Virus record (IMG/VR): IMGVR_UViG_3300047557_002876
Span: 1 to 64,000 of that record
From: a virus
Length of the DNA: 64,000 nt
Strand: one strand, 5' to 3'
This document shows, piece after piece, positions 23,867 to 30,937 of the stretch. The translations under genes were made by a program, and so were the position numbers. Numbering within the stretch: position 1 is the stretch's first letter; each line of letters starts with the position of its first letter. Below the pieces are notes generated by a model. It was not told where the DNA came from. It did no database searches and was given only the letters and a program-made list of their open reading frames with translations.

Positions 23867-24484
23867 ATGACAACAACAACGAAGAAAGCAACAGCGACAA
23901 CAAAAGCAAAAACGGTTCAAGCAAAAAAACCTGCTTCAACTCCTGTTGCAGATAACCTTCCAAAAAATCCTTTTATTTTTGAGGTATTGGATCTTGCTTC
24001 ACGGCAAAGGTCTAATGCTAAAAAAGTAGAGGTTCTTAAAAAATACGAAGATCCTTCATTGAAAGCAATTTTTATTTGGAATTTTGATGAAAGTGTAATT
24101 TCTATGCTACCTGAAGGACCAGTCCCTTATTCAGAGTTTGACGATCAAACTGTGAATAGTGGTACTCTTTCTACAAAAATTACGGAAGAAGTTAGGAAGA
24201 TGCATGAGACTGGATCATTTTCTATGGGGTCATCCGATAAGCAAGGTCATACCACTATTCGTAAGGAATATAAAAACTTTTATCATTTCATTAAAGGTGG
24301 AAATGATGGGATGAGCAATATTCGTAGAGAATCAATGTTTATTAATCTTTTGCAAGGTCTTCACCCATTAGAAGCAGAAATTCTATGTCTTATAAAAGAT
24401 AAAAAACTTGATACCCGATACAAAATTACTAAAGAAATTGTTTCCGAATCTTATCCTGATATTACTTGGGGAGGTCGTTCGTGA
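23867..24484 (+). CDS. Conserved cyanophage protein, DUF6433-like, 205 aa
   Basis: A low-complexity T/K/A-rich N-terminus (about residues 1-30) is followed by a helical, charged domain: IFEVLDLASRQRSNAKKVEV, EGPVPYSEFDD, and near the end INLLQGLHPLEAEILCLIKD. The latter half resembles the DUF6433 family found in T4-type cyanophages. It has no catalytic motif that I can name. Its stop overlaps the start of the next gene, so the two are probably translated together. The low-complexity head suggests a flexible tether. Confidence 0.65.
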   Translation: MTTTTKKATATTKAKTVQAKKPASTPVADNLPKNPFIFEVLDLASRQRSNAKKVEVLKKYEDPSLKAIFIWNFDESVISMLPEGPVPYSEFDDQTVNSGTLSTKITEEVRKMHETGSFSMGSSDKQGHTTIRKEYKNFYHFIKGGNDGMSNIRRESMFINLLQGLHPLEAEILCLIKDKKLDTRYKITKEIVSESYPDITWGGRS

Positions 24485-24825
24485 GTACAGTTAGTAGTGT
24501 AAAAAAGGAGACACTAAAAGTGGAATGGACACCTGAAGAAAAAAAAGATATTCCTCCTCTTTATGGTTGTGAAATTCTACTTGAAAATACAACAATGGAT
24601 CTGGTTAAAGACCCATCATTCCCAAATGATGCTTACATTGTAGTCTATCAAGTTAATAATAAAAAGTATATTGATCTTTGTAGAGGAAATAGAATTCGTA
24701 TTTTTGACTTATACTACGATAAGTTTGGACCAGGATCAGTGCAAAAAATTGACTGGGGTTATGGTAGAGTCAACCCTAGAATTTGGGGATACAAGGCATC
24801 CCCCAAAACCAAAAAGCGTAAGTGA
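24481..24825 (+). CDS. Hypothetical protein, 114 aa, GTG start
   Basis: GTG 24481 is chosen as start because GGGGAGG at 24468-24474 sits 6 bases upstream. The frame also extends to a TTG at 24466, but that would overlap the ribosome-binding site. The protein (VKVEWTPEEKKD-like opening after STVSSVKKETL, then YGCEILLENTTMDLV, KYIDLCRGNRIRIFDLYYDK and IDWGYGRVNPRIWGY) is mixed alpha/beta with a basic SPKTKKRK tail. No family is recognised. It is translationally coupled to the DUF6433-like gene. Confidence 0.68.
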   Translation: MSTVSSVKKETLKVEWTPEEKKDIPPLYGCEILLENTTMDLVKDPSFPNDAYIVVYQVNNKKYIDLCRGNRIRIFDLYYDKFGPGSVQKIDWGYGRVNPRIWGYKASPKTKKRK

Positions 24826-24924
24826 TTTCCCGGAGTGTCAAAAAAATTTTTCAGTAAAATTTTTATGTAAAGGTTTTTTAAAATTGTATCCTATTTTACA
24901 AAAAAACTTTTATAAATTTATATA

Positions 24925-25020
24925 CGTTCATCGCTTATAGCGACGGAAGTAAGCCGACGCGGAACGGATCGTTCATTCGCTATTTCGAAATAGCGAACGC
25001 AAACGCCGACTGAAGGAACG
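24925..25020 (+). ncRNA. Tandem glutamine riboswitch aptamers (Downstream-peptide/glnA type)
   Basis: Two homologous aptamer-like units. Copy 1 (24925-24966): CGTTCA, a TCGC-ttata-GCGA hairpin, then CGGAAGTAAGCCGACGCGG, closing with GAACG that pairs with CGTTC. Copy 2 (24970-25020): CGTTCAT, a 22-base perfect palindrome hairpin (24976-24997), then CGCAAACGCCGACTGAAGGA and ACG. Shared landmarks are CGTTCAT, GCGA, CG-AA, GCCGAC and GGAACG. GACGGAAGTA and GAAGGAACGC are the signature strings of the glnA and Downstream-peptide RNAs, which bind glutamine. A small hairpin TTTAC-ttta-GTAAA (25025-25039) then abuts the GGAG of the first ORF and may be the expression switch. Confidence 0.82.
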
Positions 25021-25051
25021 CAAATTTACTTTTAGTAAAGGAGCAAACCTA

Positions 25052-25180
25052 ATGTCTCAAGTAGTATATCGTGGTGTCCCATACGACACCCAAGTTCGTC
25101 GTCAACAACAGGTTCAACAACAACCTCAACAATACAACGAAACCTATCGTGGTGTTAAGTTTGTAAAGGAGGTAAAGTGA
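25052..25180 (+). CDS. 'Downstream peptide', YRG-type, 42 aa
   Basis: MSQVVYRGVPYDTQVRRQQQ, then a glutamine-rich stretch and TYRGVKFVKEVK. AAAGGAG at 25037-25043 is the ribosome-binding site, next to the riboswitch. Two copies of the YRGV motif flank the Q-rich part. Small YRG peptides are what normally follows the Downstream-peptide RNA in cyanobacteria and their phages. In cyanobacteria related short proteins regulate nitrogen metabolism, but the role of this one is inferred. Its stop overlaps the next start in ATGA. Confidence 0.8.
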   Translation: MSQVVYRGVPYDTQVRRQQQVQQQPQQYNETYRGVKFVKEVK

Positions 25181-25275
25181 TGAAAAAACTCAATGTTCTT
25201 CAACTTATTAAAGAGCAAAAGCAAAAAGAAAGTCGTCGTCATAAAGCACTTCTTATAAACGCAGGAGCAAAATAA
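25180..25275 (+). CDS. Tiny basic helical peptide, 31 aa
   Basis: MKKLNVLQLIKEQKQKESRR then HKALLINAGAK. The start overlaps the previous stop (TGATG), and GGAGG at 25168-25172 is its ribosome-binding site. Lys/Arg/Gln-rich and probably one amphipathic helix. Second member of the riboswitch-controlled trio. No family is known to me. Confidence 0.7.
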   Translation: MKKLNVLQLIKEQKQKESRRHKALLINAGAK

Positions 25276-25358
25276 TGTTAGTTCTTGCACAAATCACAGT
25301 TGGATCTGCCGCTTTAATTGCACTTCTATCATTGTATATTCAGTGGATTTACAAATAA
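25275..25358 (+). CDS. Tiny membrane peptide, 27 aa
   Basis: MLVLAQITVGSAALIALLSL then YIQWIYK: one hydrophobic span with an aromatic, basic end. The start overlaps the previous stop (TAATG), with AGGAG at 25262-25266 as ribosome-binding site. A terminator follows 10 bases after its stop, so the three-peptide operon is a closed unit. Confidence 0.65.
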   Translation: MLVLAQITVGSAALIALLSLYIQWIYK

Positions 25359-25368
25359 ATTTGATTTT

Positions 25369-25396
25369 AGGGAAGATTGACTTCTTCCCTTTTTTT
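25369..25396 (+). terminator. Rho-independent terminator after the peptide operon
   Basis: AGGGAAG (25369-25375) pairs with CTTCCCT (25384-25390), 8-base loop, followed by six more T. Confidence 0.88.
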
Positions 25397-25426
25397 GTGT
25401 AAAATGTTGAGAGAGAACTATGAGGT

Positions 25427-25585
25427 ATGGACAGGGAAAAACTAAAACTTATTGTTCGTAATCTTGAGTTGCTTGTAGATTCTCTGAAAGCGGAAGTCTA
25501 TTCTGATGCTAAAGCATACAAGTATGATGACATTAAACCAAAATACCTTGATTACGACGAAATCTTTGAAGAGGACAATGACTAG
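25427..25585 (+). CDS. Small acidic hypothetical protein, 52 aa
   Basis: MDREKLKLIVRNLELLVDSL, then KAEVYSDAKAYKYDDIKPKY and an acidic end (DYDEIFEEDND). One amphipathic helix followed by a Tyr/Asp-rich tail. Its ATG follows a GAGG 2 bases away. The stop overlaps the next gene start. It begins the replication gene run that leads to thyX. It resembles small acidic proteins conserved in T4-type cyanophages; function unknown. Confidence 0.65.
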   Translation: MDREKLKLIVRNLELLVDSLKAEVYSDAKAYKYDDIKPKYLDYDEIFEEDND

Positions 25586-25745
25586 TAGGGCAAAAAAACT
25601 TGTAAAATTGCTTGAGAAACTTACCAAGCAAGATCATCTCTATACTGGAGAACAACTTAAAGAAATGAAATCACAACTGCGAGTAGTTAAAAAAGAACTT
25701 GCAGAACTTGAAGCACAAACATCAAAGGGATTTGGAAAGAAATGA
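25578..25745 (+). CDS. Small basic coiled-coil protein, 55 aa
   Basis: From ATG 25578: MTSRAKKLVKLLEKLTKQDH, LYTGEQLKEMKSQLRVVKKE, then LAELEAQTSKGFGKK. Helical with heptad-like leucines. The start is chosen because it overlaps the previous stop and because upstream in-frame codons lie within the previous gene. It overlaps thyX by 4 bases (ATGA), so thyX is probably translated with it. Function unknown. Confidence 0.62.
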   Translation: MTSRAKKLVKLLEKLTKQDHLYTGEQLKEMKSQLRVVKKELAELEAQTSKGFGKK

Positions 25746-26377
25746 GCGTAAAACTTATTAGTGTTACTCCTGATGCAGAAAAAACAATGGCATATGTTGC
25801 TAGAGTTAGCAATCCAGCGAATCAAGACAACGAAAACTATGCCAAGTTGCTTGCTTATTGTATTAAGCATAATCATTGGTCTGTGTTTGAACAGTCTTTT
25901 ATGACTCTTGAAATTGAAACGAATCGTGGTATTGCTGCTCAAATTCTGCGCCATCGGTCATTCACATATCAAGAATTTTCACAACGTTATGCAGATTCTT
26001 CTCTGCTAGGTGAAACAATTCCTGTTCCAGAACTTCGCCGTCAAGATACGAAGAATCGTCAGAACTCTATTGATGATCTTTCTGAAGAACTTAAAGCGGA
26101 TCTATGGTTGAAAATTAATGATCATTTTAAGGCAGGTATGGAACTCTACAAGGAACTTCTTGATGCTGAGGTGGCAAAGGAGTGTGCAAGGTTTGTATTG
26201 CCTCTAGCAACACCAACAAAAATTTATATGTCTGGTTCGTGCAGGTCGTGGATTCATTATATTAATCTTCGCTCTGCAAATGGTACTCAAAAAGAGCACA
26301 TGGATATTGCACTTGCTTGTAAAGAAGTCTTTAAGCAACAATTTCCTTCAGTTTCACAAGCACTGGAGTGGATCTAA
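25742..26377 (+). CDS. thyX: FAD-dependent thymidylate synthase
   Basis: 211 residues with the ThyX signature RHRSFTYQEFSQRY at residues 70-83 (family RHRxxSxxxxSxRY; here T replaces the first serine position) and a C-terminal half with SCRSWIHYINLRSANGTQKE. ThyX methylates dUMP to dTMP using methylene-tetrahydrofolate and reduced flavin, supplying dTMP for phage DNA. Length matches the family. It is coupled to the upstream small gene, and a late box lies at its end. Confidence 0.95.
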   Translation: MSVKLISVTPDAEKTMAYVARVSNPANQDNENYAKLLAYCIKHNHWSVFEQSFMTLEIETNRGIAAQILRHRSFTYQEFSQRYADSSLLGETIPVPELRRQDTKNRQNSIDDLSEELKADLWLKINDHFKAGMELYKELLDAEVAKECARFVLPLATPTKIYMSGSCRSWIHYINLRSANGTQKEHMDIALACKEVFKQQFPSVSQALEWI

Positions 26378-26380
26378 ATA
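26374..26380 (+). promoter_or_regulatory. Late promoter box (CTAAATA)
   Basis: Overlaps the thyX stop, 23 bases before the ATG at 26404. Confidence 0.4.
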
Positions 26381-26403
26381 AATTATCTTGATTTCATAAC
26401 TTT

Positions 26404-26652
26404 ATGGCAACTTACCCAGTAGTGAATACAGTCACTGGAGAACAAAAAGAAGTGGAGATGAGCATCCACGATTGGGACCAGTGGAAAAAAGACAATCCAG
26501 AATGGATTCGTGATTGGTCTGATCCATCAACTTGCCCACAACCTGGTGAAGTGGGCGAGTGGAGAAATAAGCTCATTAATCGTAATCCTGGATGGAATGA
26601 TGTCCTTGAGAAAGCAAGTAAAGCACCAGGTTCAACTGTAAATAAACTCTAA
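26404..26652 (+). CDS. Hypothetical protein, 82 aa
   Basis: MATYPVVNTVTGEQKEVEMS, then HDWDQWKKDNPEWIRDWSD and NRNPGWNDVLEKASKAPGST. Rich in tryptophan (WDQW, PEWIRDW, EWRN, PGWNDV). The N-terminus resembles small regulatory-type proteins with a GEQKEVEMS strand pair. It ends 1 base before phoH. Such tryptophan-rich short proteins are frequent in cyanophages, and I cannot assign a role. Confidence 0.68.
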   Translation: MATYPVVNTVTGEQKEVEMSIHDWDQWKKDNPEWIRDWSDPSTCPQPGEVGEWRNKLINRNPGWNDVLEKASKAPGSTVNKL

Positions 26653-26653
26653 T

Positions 26654-27406
26654 ATGGCTAGAAGAAAAAGAGCAGAGCAACCAATTGGGGTTGGTCTTAC
26701 TACTCGTCAAATGAAGCGTAGAAAGCCACTCAGTCAAGAATATCTACTTGATATTGACCCACTCACAGAAAATCAAAGAAAACTTTTTGAATCCTACGCA
26801 GACCATAAACACATTGTTGCTTATGGTTGCGCTGGAACGGGTAAAACTTTTATCACTCTTTATAATGCATTAAAAGATGTTCTTGATGAAAGAAGTCCCT
26901 ACGAAAGAATTTACCTAGTTCGTTCTTTGGTTGCCACAAGAGAAATCGGATTCCTCCCAGGAACACATGATGATAAGGCAGACATTTATCAAATTCCATA
27001 TAAGAATATGGTGAAGTATATGTTCCAGATGCCTTCTGACGCTGATTTTGAAATGCTTTATGGCAATCTTAAATCTCAAGAAACAATCAAGTTCTGGAGT
27101 ACTTCATTTCTTCGCGGAACAACTTTAGATAACGCAATTGTAATTGTTGATGAATTCCAGAACCTTAATTTTCATGAACTGGATAGTATCATTACCCGCG
27201 TTGGTGAAAATACAAAAATTTGTTTCTGTGGAGATGCTACTCAGTCAGACTTACAGAAGACAAATGAGCGTAATGGCATTGTAGATTTTATGGCAGTCTT
27301 GCGTAAAATGCCCTCATTCGATATAATTGAATTTGGTGTAGACGATATCGTTCGTTCTGGACTTGTTAAAGAGTATATTTTGGCAAAAATGGAAGCAGGT
27401 TTTTAA
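26654..27406 (+). CDS. phoH: PhoH-like P-loop ATPase
   Basis: 250 residues. Walker A GCAGTGKT at 58-65, Walker B IVIVDEFQNL (D166-E167), and CFCGDATQSDLQ as the sensor-type segment. This is the PhoH/helicase superfamily 1-like ATPase common in marine phages. Proposed roles include RNA metabolism or phosphate-starvation response; none is proven for phages. The basic N-terminus (ARRKRAE) suggests nucleic-acid contact. The stop overlaps the next start in TAATG. Confidence 0.92.
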   Translation: MARRKRAEQPIGVGLTTRQMKRRKPLSQEYLLDIDPLTENQRKLFESYADHKHIVAYGCAGTGKTFITLYNALKDVLDERSPYERIYLVRSLVATREIGFLPGTHDDKADIYQIPYKNMVKYMFQMPSDADFEMLYGNLKSQETIKFWSTSFLRGTTLDNAIVIVDEFQNLNFHELDSIITRVGENTKICFCGDATQSDLQKTNERNGIVDFMAVLRKMPSFDIIEFGVDDIVRSGLVKEYILAKMEAGF

Positions 27407-28086
27407 TGTTTAATCACGTTGATATTGAACTCCCTAAACTTAATAGAACTACAATTGATGGGGTCAGATATTATGAAGTTCCTGATAATGAAGAACTACT
27501 AAAATTAGTCTCTATAACCTCTGTAACAAGTCACAAAAATCGCCAGTTCTTTATGGACTGGCGTAAAAAAGTCGGAGAAGAAACTGCGGATAAAATCACA
27601 AAGCAGGCAACCAGTCGTGGAACTGATATGCATACTTTGGTAGAACATCATCTAAAAAATGAAGAACTACCAGAAGTTCAACCTCTTTCAGAGTTTCTCT
27701 TTAAAATTTCTAAAGGTGAATTAAATCGTATAAATAATATTCATGCTCTTGAAGGTTCACTTTATAGCAAACAATTAGGAATTGCTGGAACCGTAGATTG
27801 TATTGCCGAGTTTGATGGCGAACTGTCGATAATCGATTTCAAAACATCCAAAAAACCAAAACCACGTGAGTGGATTGAACACTATTTCGTACAGTGCATG
27901 GCATATGGTTGTATGCTGTATGAACTTACTGGTGTTTCTGTTAAAAAACTTGTAATCATTATGGCTTGCGAAAATGGAGAATGCGTCGTTTATGAAGAAA
28001 GAGACAAATCAAAGTACATCAAACTACTCACCGAATACATTAGAGAGTTTGTTAGAGATAAATTGGAACTCTATGGAACCAAATAA
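27406..28086 (+). CDS. PD-(D/E)XK nuclease (RecB/Cas4-like exonuclease)
   Basis: 226 residues. Catalytic layout: GTDMH (72-76), E80 in LVEHHL, D131 in AGTVDCIAEF, D144-F-K146 in IIDFKTSKK, and a later QCMAYGCML segment carrying Q and Y of the RecB-type motif. This fits a RecB-family nuclease domain acting on DNA, probably in phage recombination or host DNA degradation. It is the third gene of a coupled phoH-nuclease-33-59 run. Confidence 0.85.
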   Translation: MFNHVDIELPKLNRTTIDGVRYYEVPDNEELLKLVSITSVTSHKNRQFFMDWRKKVGEETADKITKQATSRGTDMHTLVEHHLKNEELPEVQPLSEFLFKISKGELNRINNIHALEGSLYSKQLGIAGTVDCIAEFDGELSIIDFKTSKKPKPREWIEHYFVQCMAYGCMLYELTGVSVKKLVIIMACENGECVVYEERDKSKYIKLLTEYIREFVRDKLELYGTK

Positions 28087-28333
28087 AGAATTAGAACAGG
28101 TTATAGAAAATAAGTTTCTTACTCCATCAAGGTTTGCTTTGGAGATTGAAAAAATTGTAGTTGATGAAAATCTAAATTATATTGACGCAATTGTTCATTA
28201 TTGCGAAATCAATAATCTTGAAGTTGAATCAGTTACAAAACTTATTTCAAAACCATTAAAAGAACGATTAAAGTGGGACGCAATTCGTCTCAACTTTATG
28301 AAGAAAACTTCACGCGCTAAACTTCCTTTATGA
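28073..28333 (+). CDS. 33: Late transcription coactivator gp33-like
   Basis: 86 residues from ATG 28073 (14 bases inside the nuclease gene). LTPSRFALEIEKIVVDENLN followed by YIDAIVHYCEINNLEVESVT matches the core of T4 gp33, where a similar segment (MSYLEATTAFLEEN) binds the RNA polymerase flap and links it to the sliding clamp gp45 at late promoters. The many ATAAATA/CTAAATA boxes in this window would be its targets. The upstream in-frame ATG at 27974 lies deep in the nuclease gene and is not preferred. Confidence 0.78.
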   Translation: MEPNKELEQVIENKFLTPSRFALEIEKIVVDENLNYIDAIVHYCEINNLEVESVTKLISKPLKERLKWDAIRLNFMKKTSRAKLPL

Positions 28334-28926
28334 TCGTGACTCCTTTTGAAACTTATCAGCATTATTTGTCACTTAAAAATCATTTCACAAATCCAAAATA
28401 CGACTTCTTTAAATATGGTGCTAAGACTCGCGCCAGTATAACCTCATTCAATAAGAGGCGAGATAAATACTGGTTTGAAAAAACAAGTCGAAAGTACTCA
28501 GATAAAGAAGTTGTAGATTTTCTTGTATCAAACTTTGTGTCCGCAGATAACCCACAGAACTTATGGATTGGAGAAATTATCAATTCTGGAGAAAGGACTT
28601 ACGCCGATTGGATGCGAAGACAACAGAGTTTGACTTACTTGTTCAAAGAACAATCGGAGGAATTGTTTTACGAAACAAAATTAGACGATGCGCTGAGTTG
28701 TTCCAAAGGACATCCAACGATTTTAAAAAAGTTACTAAGCGGGAAATTATCACTAGAAACTTTCGTAATCTACGAAAAAATATTCAATTTTTCAAAAGAT
28801 TTTGATAAAAAACTTTTAGACCCAGTGTGGGAAACCGTAAGTTTGAAAATTAAAAAATATAATCCATTTCTAAATATTGATGTATTCCACTTTAAAAAGA
28901 TTTTACGGGAAATCGTAAATGAGTAA
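28330..28926 (+). CDS. 59: Replicative helicase loader gp59
   Basis: 198 residues (T4 gp59: 217). MIVTPFETYQHYLSLKNHFT, KRRDKYWFEKTSRKYSDKEV and NLWIGEI match T4 gp59 positions (KRRDKYFFQKLSEKY, AWIGDI), and the C-terminal half keeps LLSGKLSLETFVIYEK. It loads the gp41 helicase onto gp32-covered forks. It overlaps gene 33 in ATGA and the DUF1825 gene by 8 bases, so this run is one operon. Confidence 0.9.
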   Translation: MIVTPFETYQHYLSLKNHFTNPKYDFFKYGAKTRASITSFNKRRDKYWFEKTSRKYSDKEVVDFLVSNFVSADNPQNLWIGEIINSGERTYADWMRRQQSLTYLFKEQSEELFYETKLDDALSCSKGHPTILKKLLSGKLSLETFVIYEKIFNFSKDFDKKLLDPVWETVSLKIKKYNPFLNIDVFHFKKILREIVNE

Positions 28927-29248
28927 ATTTTTTGATTCAGAACTAATACAAAAAGAACTCAAAGAAATCAATGAACTTCAAGAGTTTCTTTATGGTAGCA
29001 TTATGACTTTTGGTATGATGACCCGTGAAGATAAACTGGAACACATTGAAAAAATGTCTAGACTTCTTGAAAAGCAACGTATCATGTATACTAGACTTTC
29101 TCTTTCTGATGACCCAGCAGCGGTAGAAATGAAAGAGAATCTAAAAAAATCAATTGCTCTGATGGGTTTCCCACCAGAGACTGACATTGGCATTCTATTT
29201 AATAGCATGGGTAAGACCATCGAGTCTCTCAAGAAATTTCTTGACTGA
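28919..29248 (+). CDS. DUF1825 family protein
   Basis: 109 residues. FFDSELIQKELKEINELQEF matches the start of the DUF1825 family, found in cyanobacteria and their phages. The protein is all-helical, with MMTREDKLEHIEKMSRLLEK in the middle. No activity is known. Position between genes 59 and 32 suggests a part in DNA replication, but this is inference. An early-type promoter for gene 32 begins inside its last codons. Confidence 0.8.
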   Translation: MSKFFDSELIQKELKEINELQEFLYGSIMTFGMMTREDKLEHIEKMSRLLEKQRIMYTRLSLSDDPAAVEMKENLKKSIALMGFPPETDIGILFNSMGKTIESLKKFLD

Positions 29249-29269
29249 GCGGGTTTTCTCTGCTAGAAT
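29241..29269 (+). promoter_or_regulatory. Sigma70-type promoter for gene 32 (TTGACT-17-TAGAAT)
   Basis: TTGACT at 29241-29246, a 17-base spacer and TAGAAT at 29264-29269. It lies 44 bases upstream of the gene 32 ATG and would let the host polymerase transcribe 32 separately from the operon. Confidence 0.75.
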
Positions 29270-29312
29270 ATCCAAGTCAATCCCCCAAATCCAAACTATC
29301 CGAGGTAATCTA

Positions 29313-30236
29313 ATGGGCTTTGCCGATCTTAAAAAACAATCTAAACTTGGTTCCCTGACCGCCAAACTGGTCAAGGAAGTAGAAAAAATGAACACTACCA
29401 GTGGGTCTTCTGATGACCGTCTCTGGAAACTGGATGTAGATAAGAGTGGTAACGGTTATGCTGTTATTCGCTTTCTTCCTGCACCAGAGGGTGAAGATCT
29501 ACCTTTCGTAAAAGTATATTCTCACGCCTTTCAAGGTCCTGGTGGTTGGTATATTGAGAATTCTCTAACCACTCTTGGACAAAAAGATCCTGTTTCTGAG
29601 CACAATACTCTACTCTGGAACAACGGTACTGATGCTGGTAAAGAGCAGGCACGTAAGCAGAAGCGTAAACTAACCTATATCAGCAATATTTACGTTGTAA
29701 AAGATCCCGCTAACCCACAGAATGAAGGAAAAGTATTTCTCTTCAAGTATGGTAAAAAAATCTTTGATAAACTCACTGCCGCAATGCAACCTGAGTTTGA
29801 AGATGAGGAAGCAATCGATCCATTTGACTTCTGGAAAGGTGCTAACTTCAAACTGAAGGCAAAGAACGTTGCCGGTTATCGTAATTATGATTCTAGCGAG
29901 TTTGCCGCTGCTGGCGCCCTTCTAGACGATGATGACGAACTCGAATCGATCTGGAAAAAACAATATTCTCTCTCAGACTTTGTTGCCCCTGATCAGTTTA
30001 AATCTTATGATGAACTGAAAAAGCGCCTTGATTATGTTCTTGGTAGCAAAGGCACTCCACGATATCAAGATCCTGAAGATATCGAAGAAGAAGAATATTC
30101 TCGCGGTCCTGCGCCTAGTCTTGATGAAAATCTTCGTAATGAACTAAATAATCTTCAACCAACTCGTCGGGTTGCTGTTGAAGAAGATGAAGATGATGAT
30201 GCGCTATCTTATTTCGCTCGTCTAGCAGAAGACTGA
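29313..30236 (+). CDS. 32: Single-stranded DNA-binding protein gp32
   Basis: 307 residues. An N-terminal basic segment (ADLKKQSKLGSLTAKLVKEV) for cooperative binding, a core with RFLPAPEGEDLPFVKVYSHA and GGWYIENSLTTLGQ, IDPFDFWKGANFKLK, and a long acidic C-terminus (EEDEDDDALSYFARLAED) that binds partner proteins such as gp59. T4 gp32 holds zinc through His and three Cys in the stretch after ENxxxT; this protein has no cysteine at all, so the zinc module is absent. ATG 29313 follows CGAGG. Confidence 0.95.
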   Translation: MGFADLKKQSKLGSLTAKLVKEVEKMNTTSGSSDDRLWKLDVDKSGNGYAVIRFLPAPEGEDLPFVKVYSHAFQGPGGWYIENSLTTLGQKDPVSEHNTLLWNNGTDAGKEQARKQKRKLTYISNIYVVKDPANPQNEGKVFLFKYGKKIFDKLTAAMQPEFEDEEAIDPFDFWKGANFKLKAKNVAGYRNYDSSEFAAAGALLDDDDELESIWKKQYSLSDFVAPDQFKSYDELKKRLDYVLGSKGTPRYQDPEDIEEEEYSRGPAPSLDENLRNELNNLQPTRRVAVEEDEDDDALSYFARLAED

Positions 30237-30248
30237 TCATATCAATCA

Positions 30249-30272
30249 AAGGGCGAGTTCTCGCCCTTTTTT
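30249..30272 (+). terminator. Rho-independent terminator after gene 32
   Basis: AAGGGCGA (30249-30256) pairs with TCGCCCTT (30261-30268) across a GTTC loop, then more T. It separates gene 32 from the leftward baseplate operon, which ends 12 bases beyond it. Confidence 0.93.
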
Positions 30273-30283
30273 AGTTTAAATTA

Positions 30284-30937
30284 TTATGGGTTTGACTGTG
30301 CAGTATTTTCTGTTTTAATCAATTTACCATTCACATATTGAGATGACTTATCATAAGTCATTAATTTTCTGGTATCGTTTAGAACTTGCTGCAAGTATCT
30401 TGGTTTGAGAACGTATATACTTCTTTTTTCATTATTTTTTCTAGTTTCATATTCATAATTCGATATGCCTATAACAGGTGAAGGACTTAAGTTCTGAATA
30501 GGGTTATCTGGATCAGTAATAGTAAAGTTTGCATCAACGACTTTACCGGATGGTAAAATTAATCTATTTTTAGAATCTCTAACTTCTACTGTTTCATAAT
30601 GATGAATTGAGTTTAATTCTGAACCATAAATTGATTCTGCATAATCATATACATCTTTATCAGATAGTGGCCACTGATCTCTAACTCTTGTTATTCCAGC
30701 ACAAACCAATACAACCCAATCATATTGGGAACTACCGTATAATTCATCTGCAACTAAATCTGGTCTAGAACCATCAGGTATTTGATACTTATCAAATACT
30801 GTAAAAACATTTTTTAAATCATCACGAAGTTTAACTCTACGAAATAAATTTTTTATAACTATATACTCATCAGATGATTTTTTATCCGATAAAAATGATT
30901 GATATTCTAAATTTGGAAGTTCTCTAAAATAAGTCAT
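30284..30937 (-). CDS. 53: Baseplate wedge protein gp53
   Basis: 217 residues. MTYFRELPNLEYQSFLSDKK, FRRVKLRDDLKN, then PDLVADELYGSSQYDWVVLV, the gp53 signature (T4: PEELANAIYGNPQLYWVLLM). gp53 joins the wedges into the hexagonal baseplate. The protein also has a C-terminal extension with YVLKPRYLQQVLNDTRKLMT. Last gene of the leftward operon, sharing one base with gene 48. No frameshift seen. Confidence 0.88.
   Translation of the reverse strand: MTYFRELPNLEYQSFLSDKKSSDEYIVIKNLFRRVKLRDDLKNVFTVFDKYQIPDGSRPDLVADELYGSSQYDWVVLVCAGITRVRDQWPLSDKDVYDYAESIYGSELNSIHHYETVEVRDSKNRLILPSGKVVDANFTITDPDNPIQNLSPSPVIGISNYEYETRKNNEKRSIYVLKPRYLQQVLNDTRKLMTYDKSSQYVNGKLIKTENTAQSNP

Noticed and set aside
24671-24940. 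89-codon plus-strand ORF overlapping the riboswitch
   Set aside because: It is out of frame with the strong GTG-start gene at 24481 and runs into the aptamer, with no ribosome-binding site.
29187-29312. Longer gp32 from ATG 29187
   Set aside because: The extra 42 residues overlap the DUF1825 gene and the promoter at 29241-29269, and gp32 proteins begin near MGFADLKK.
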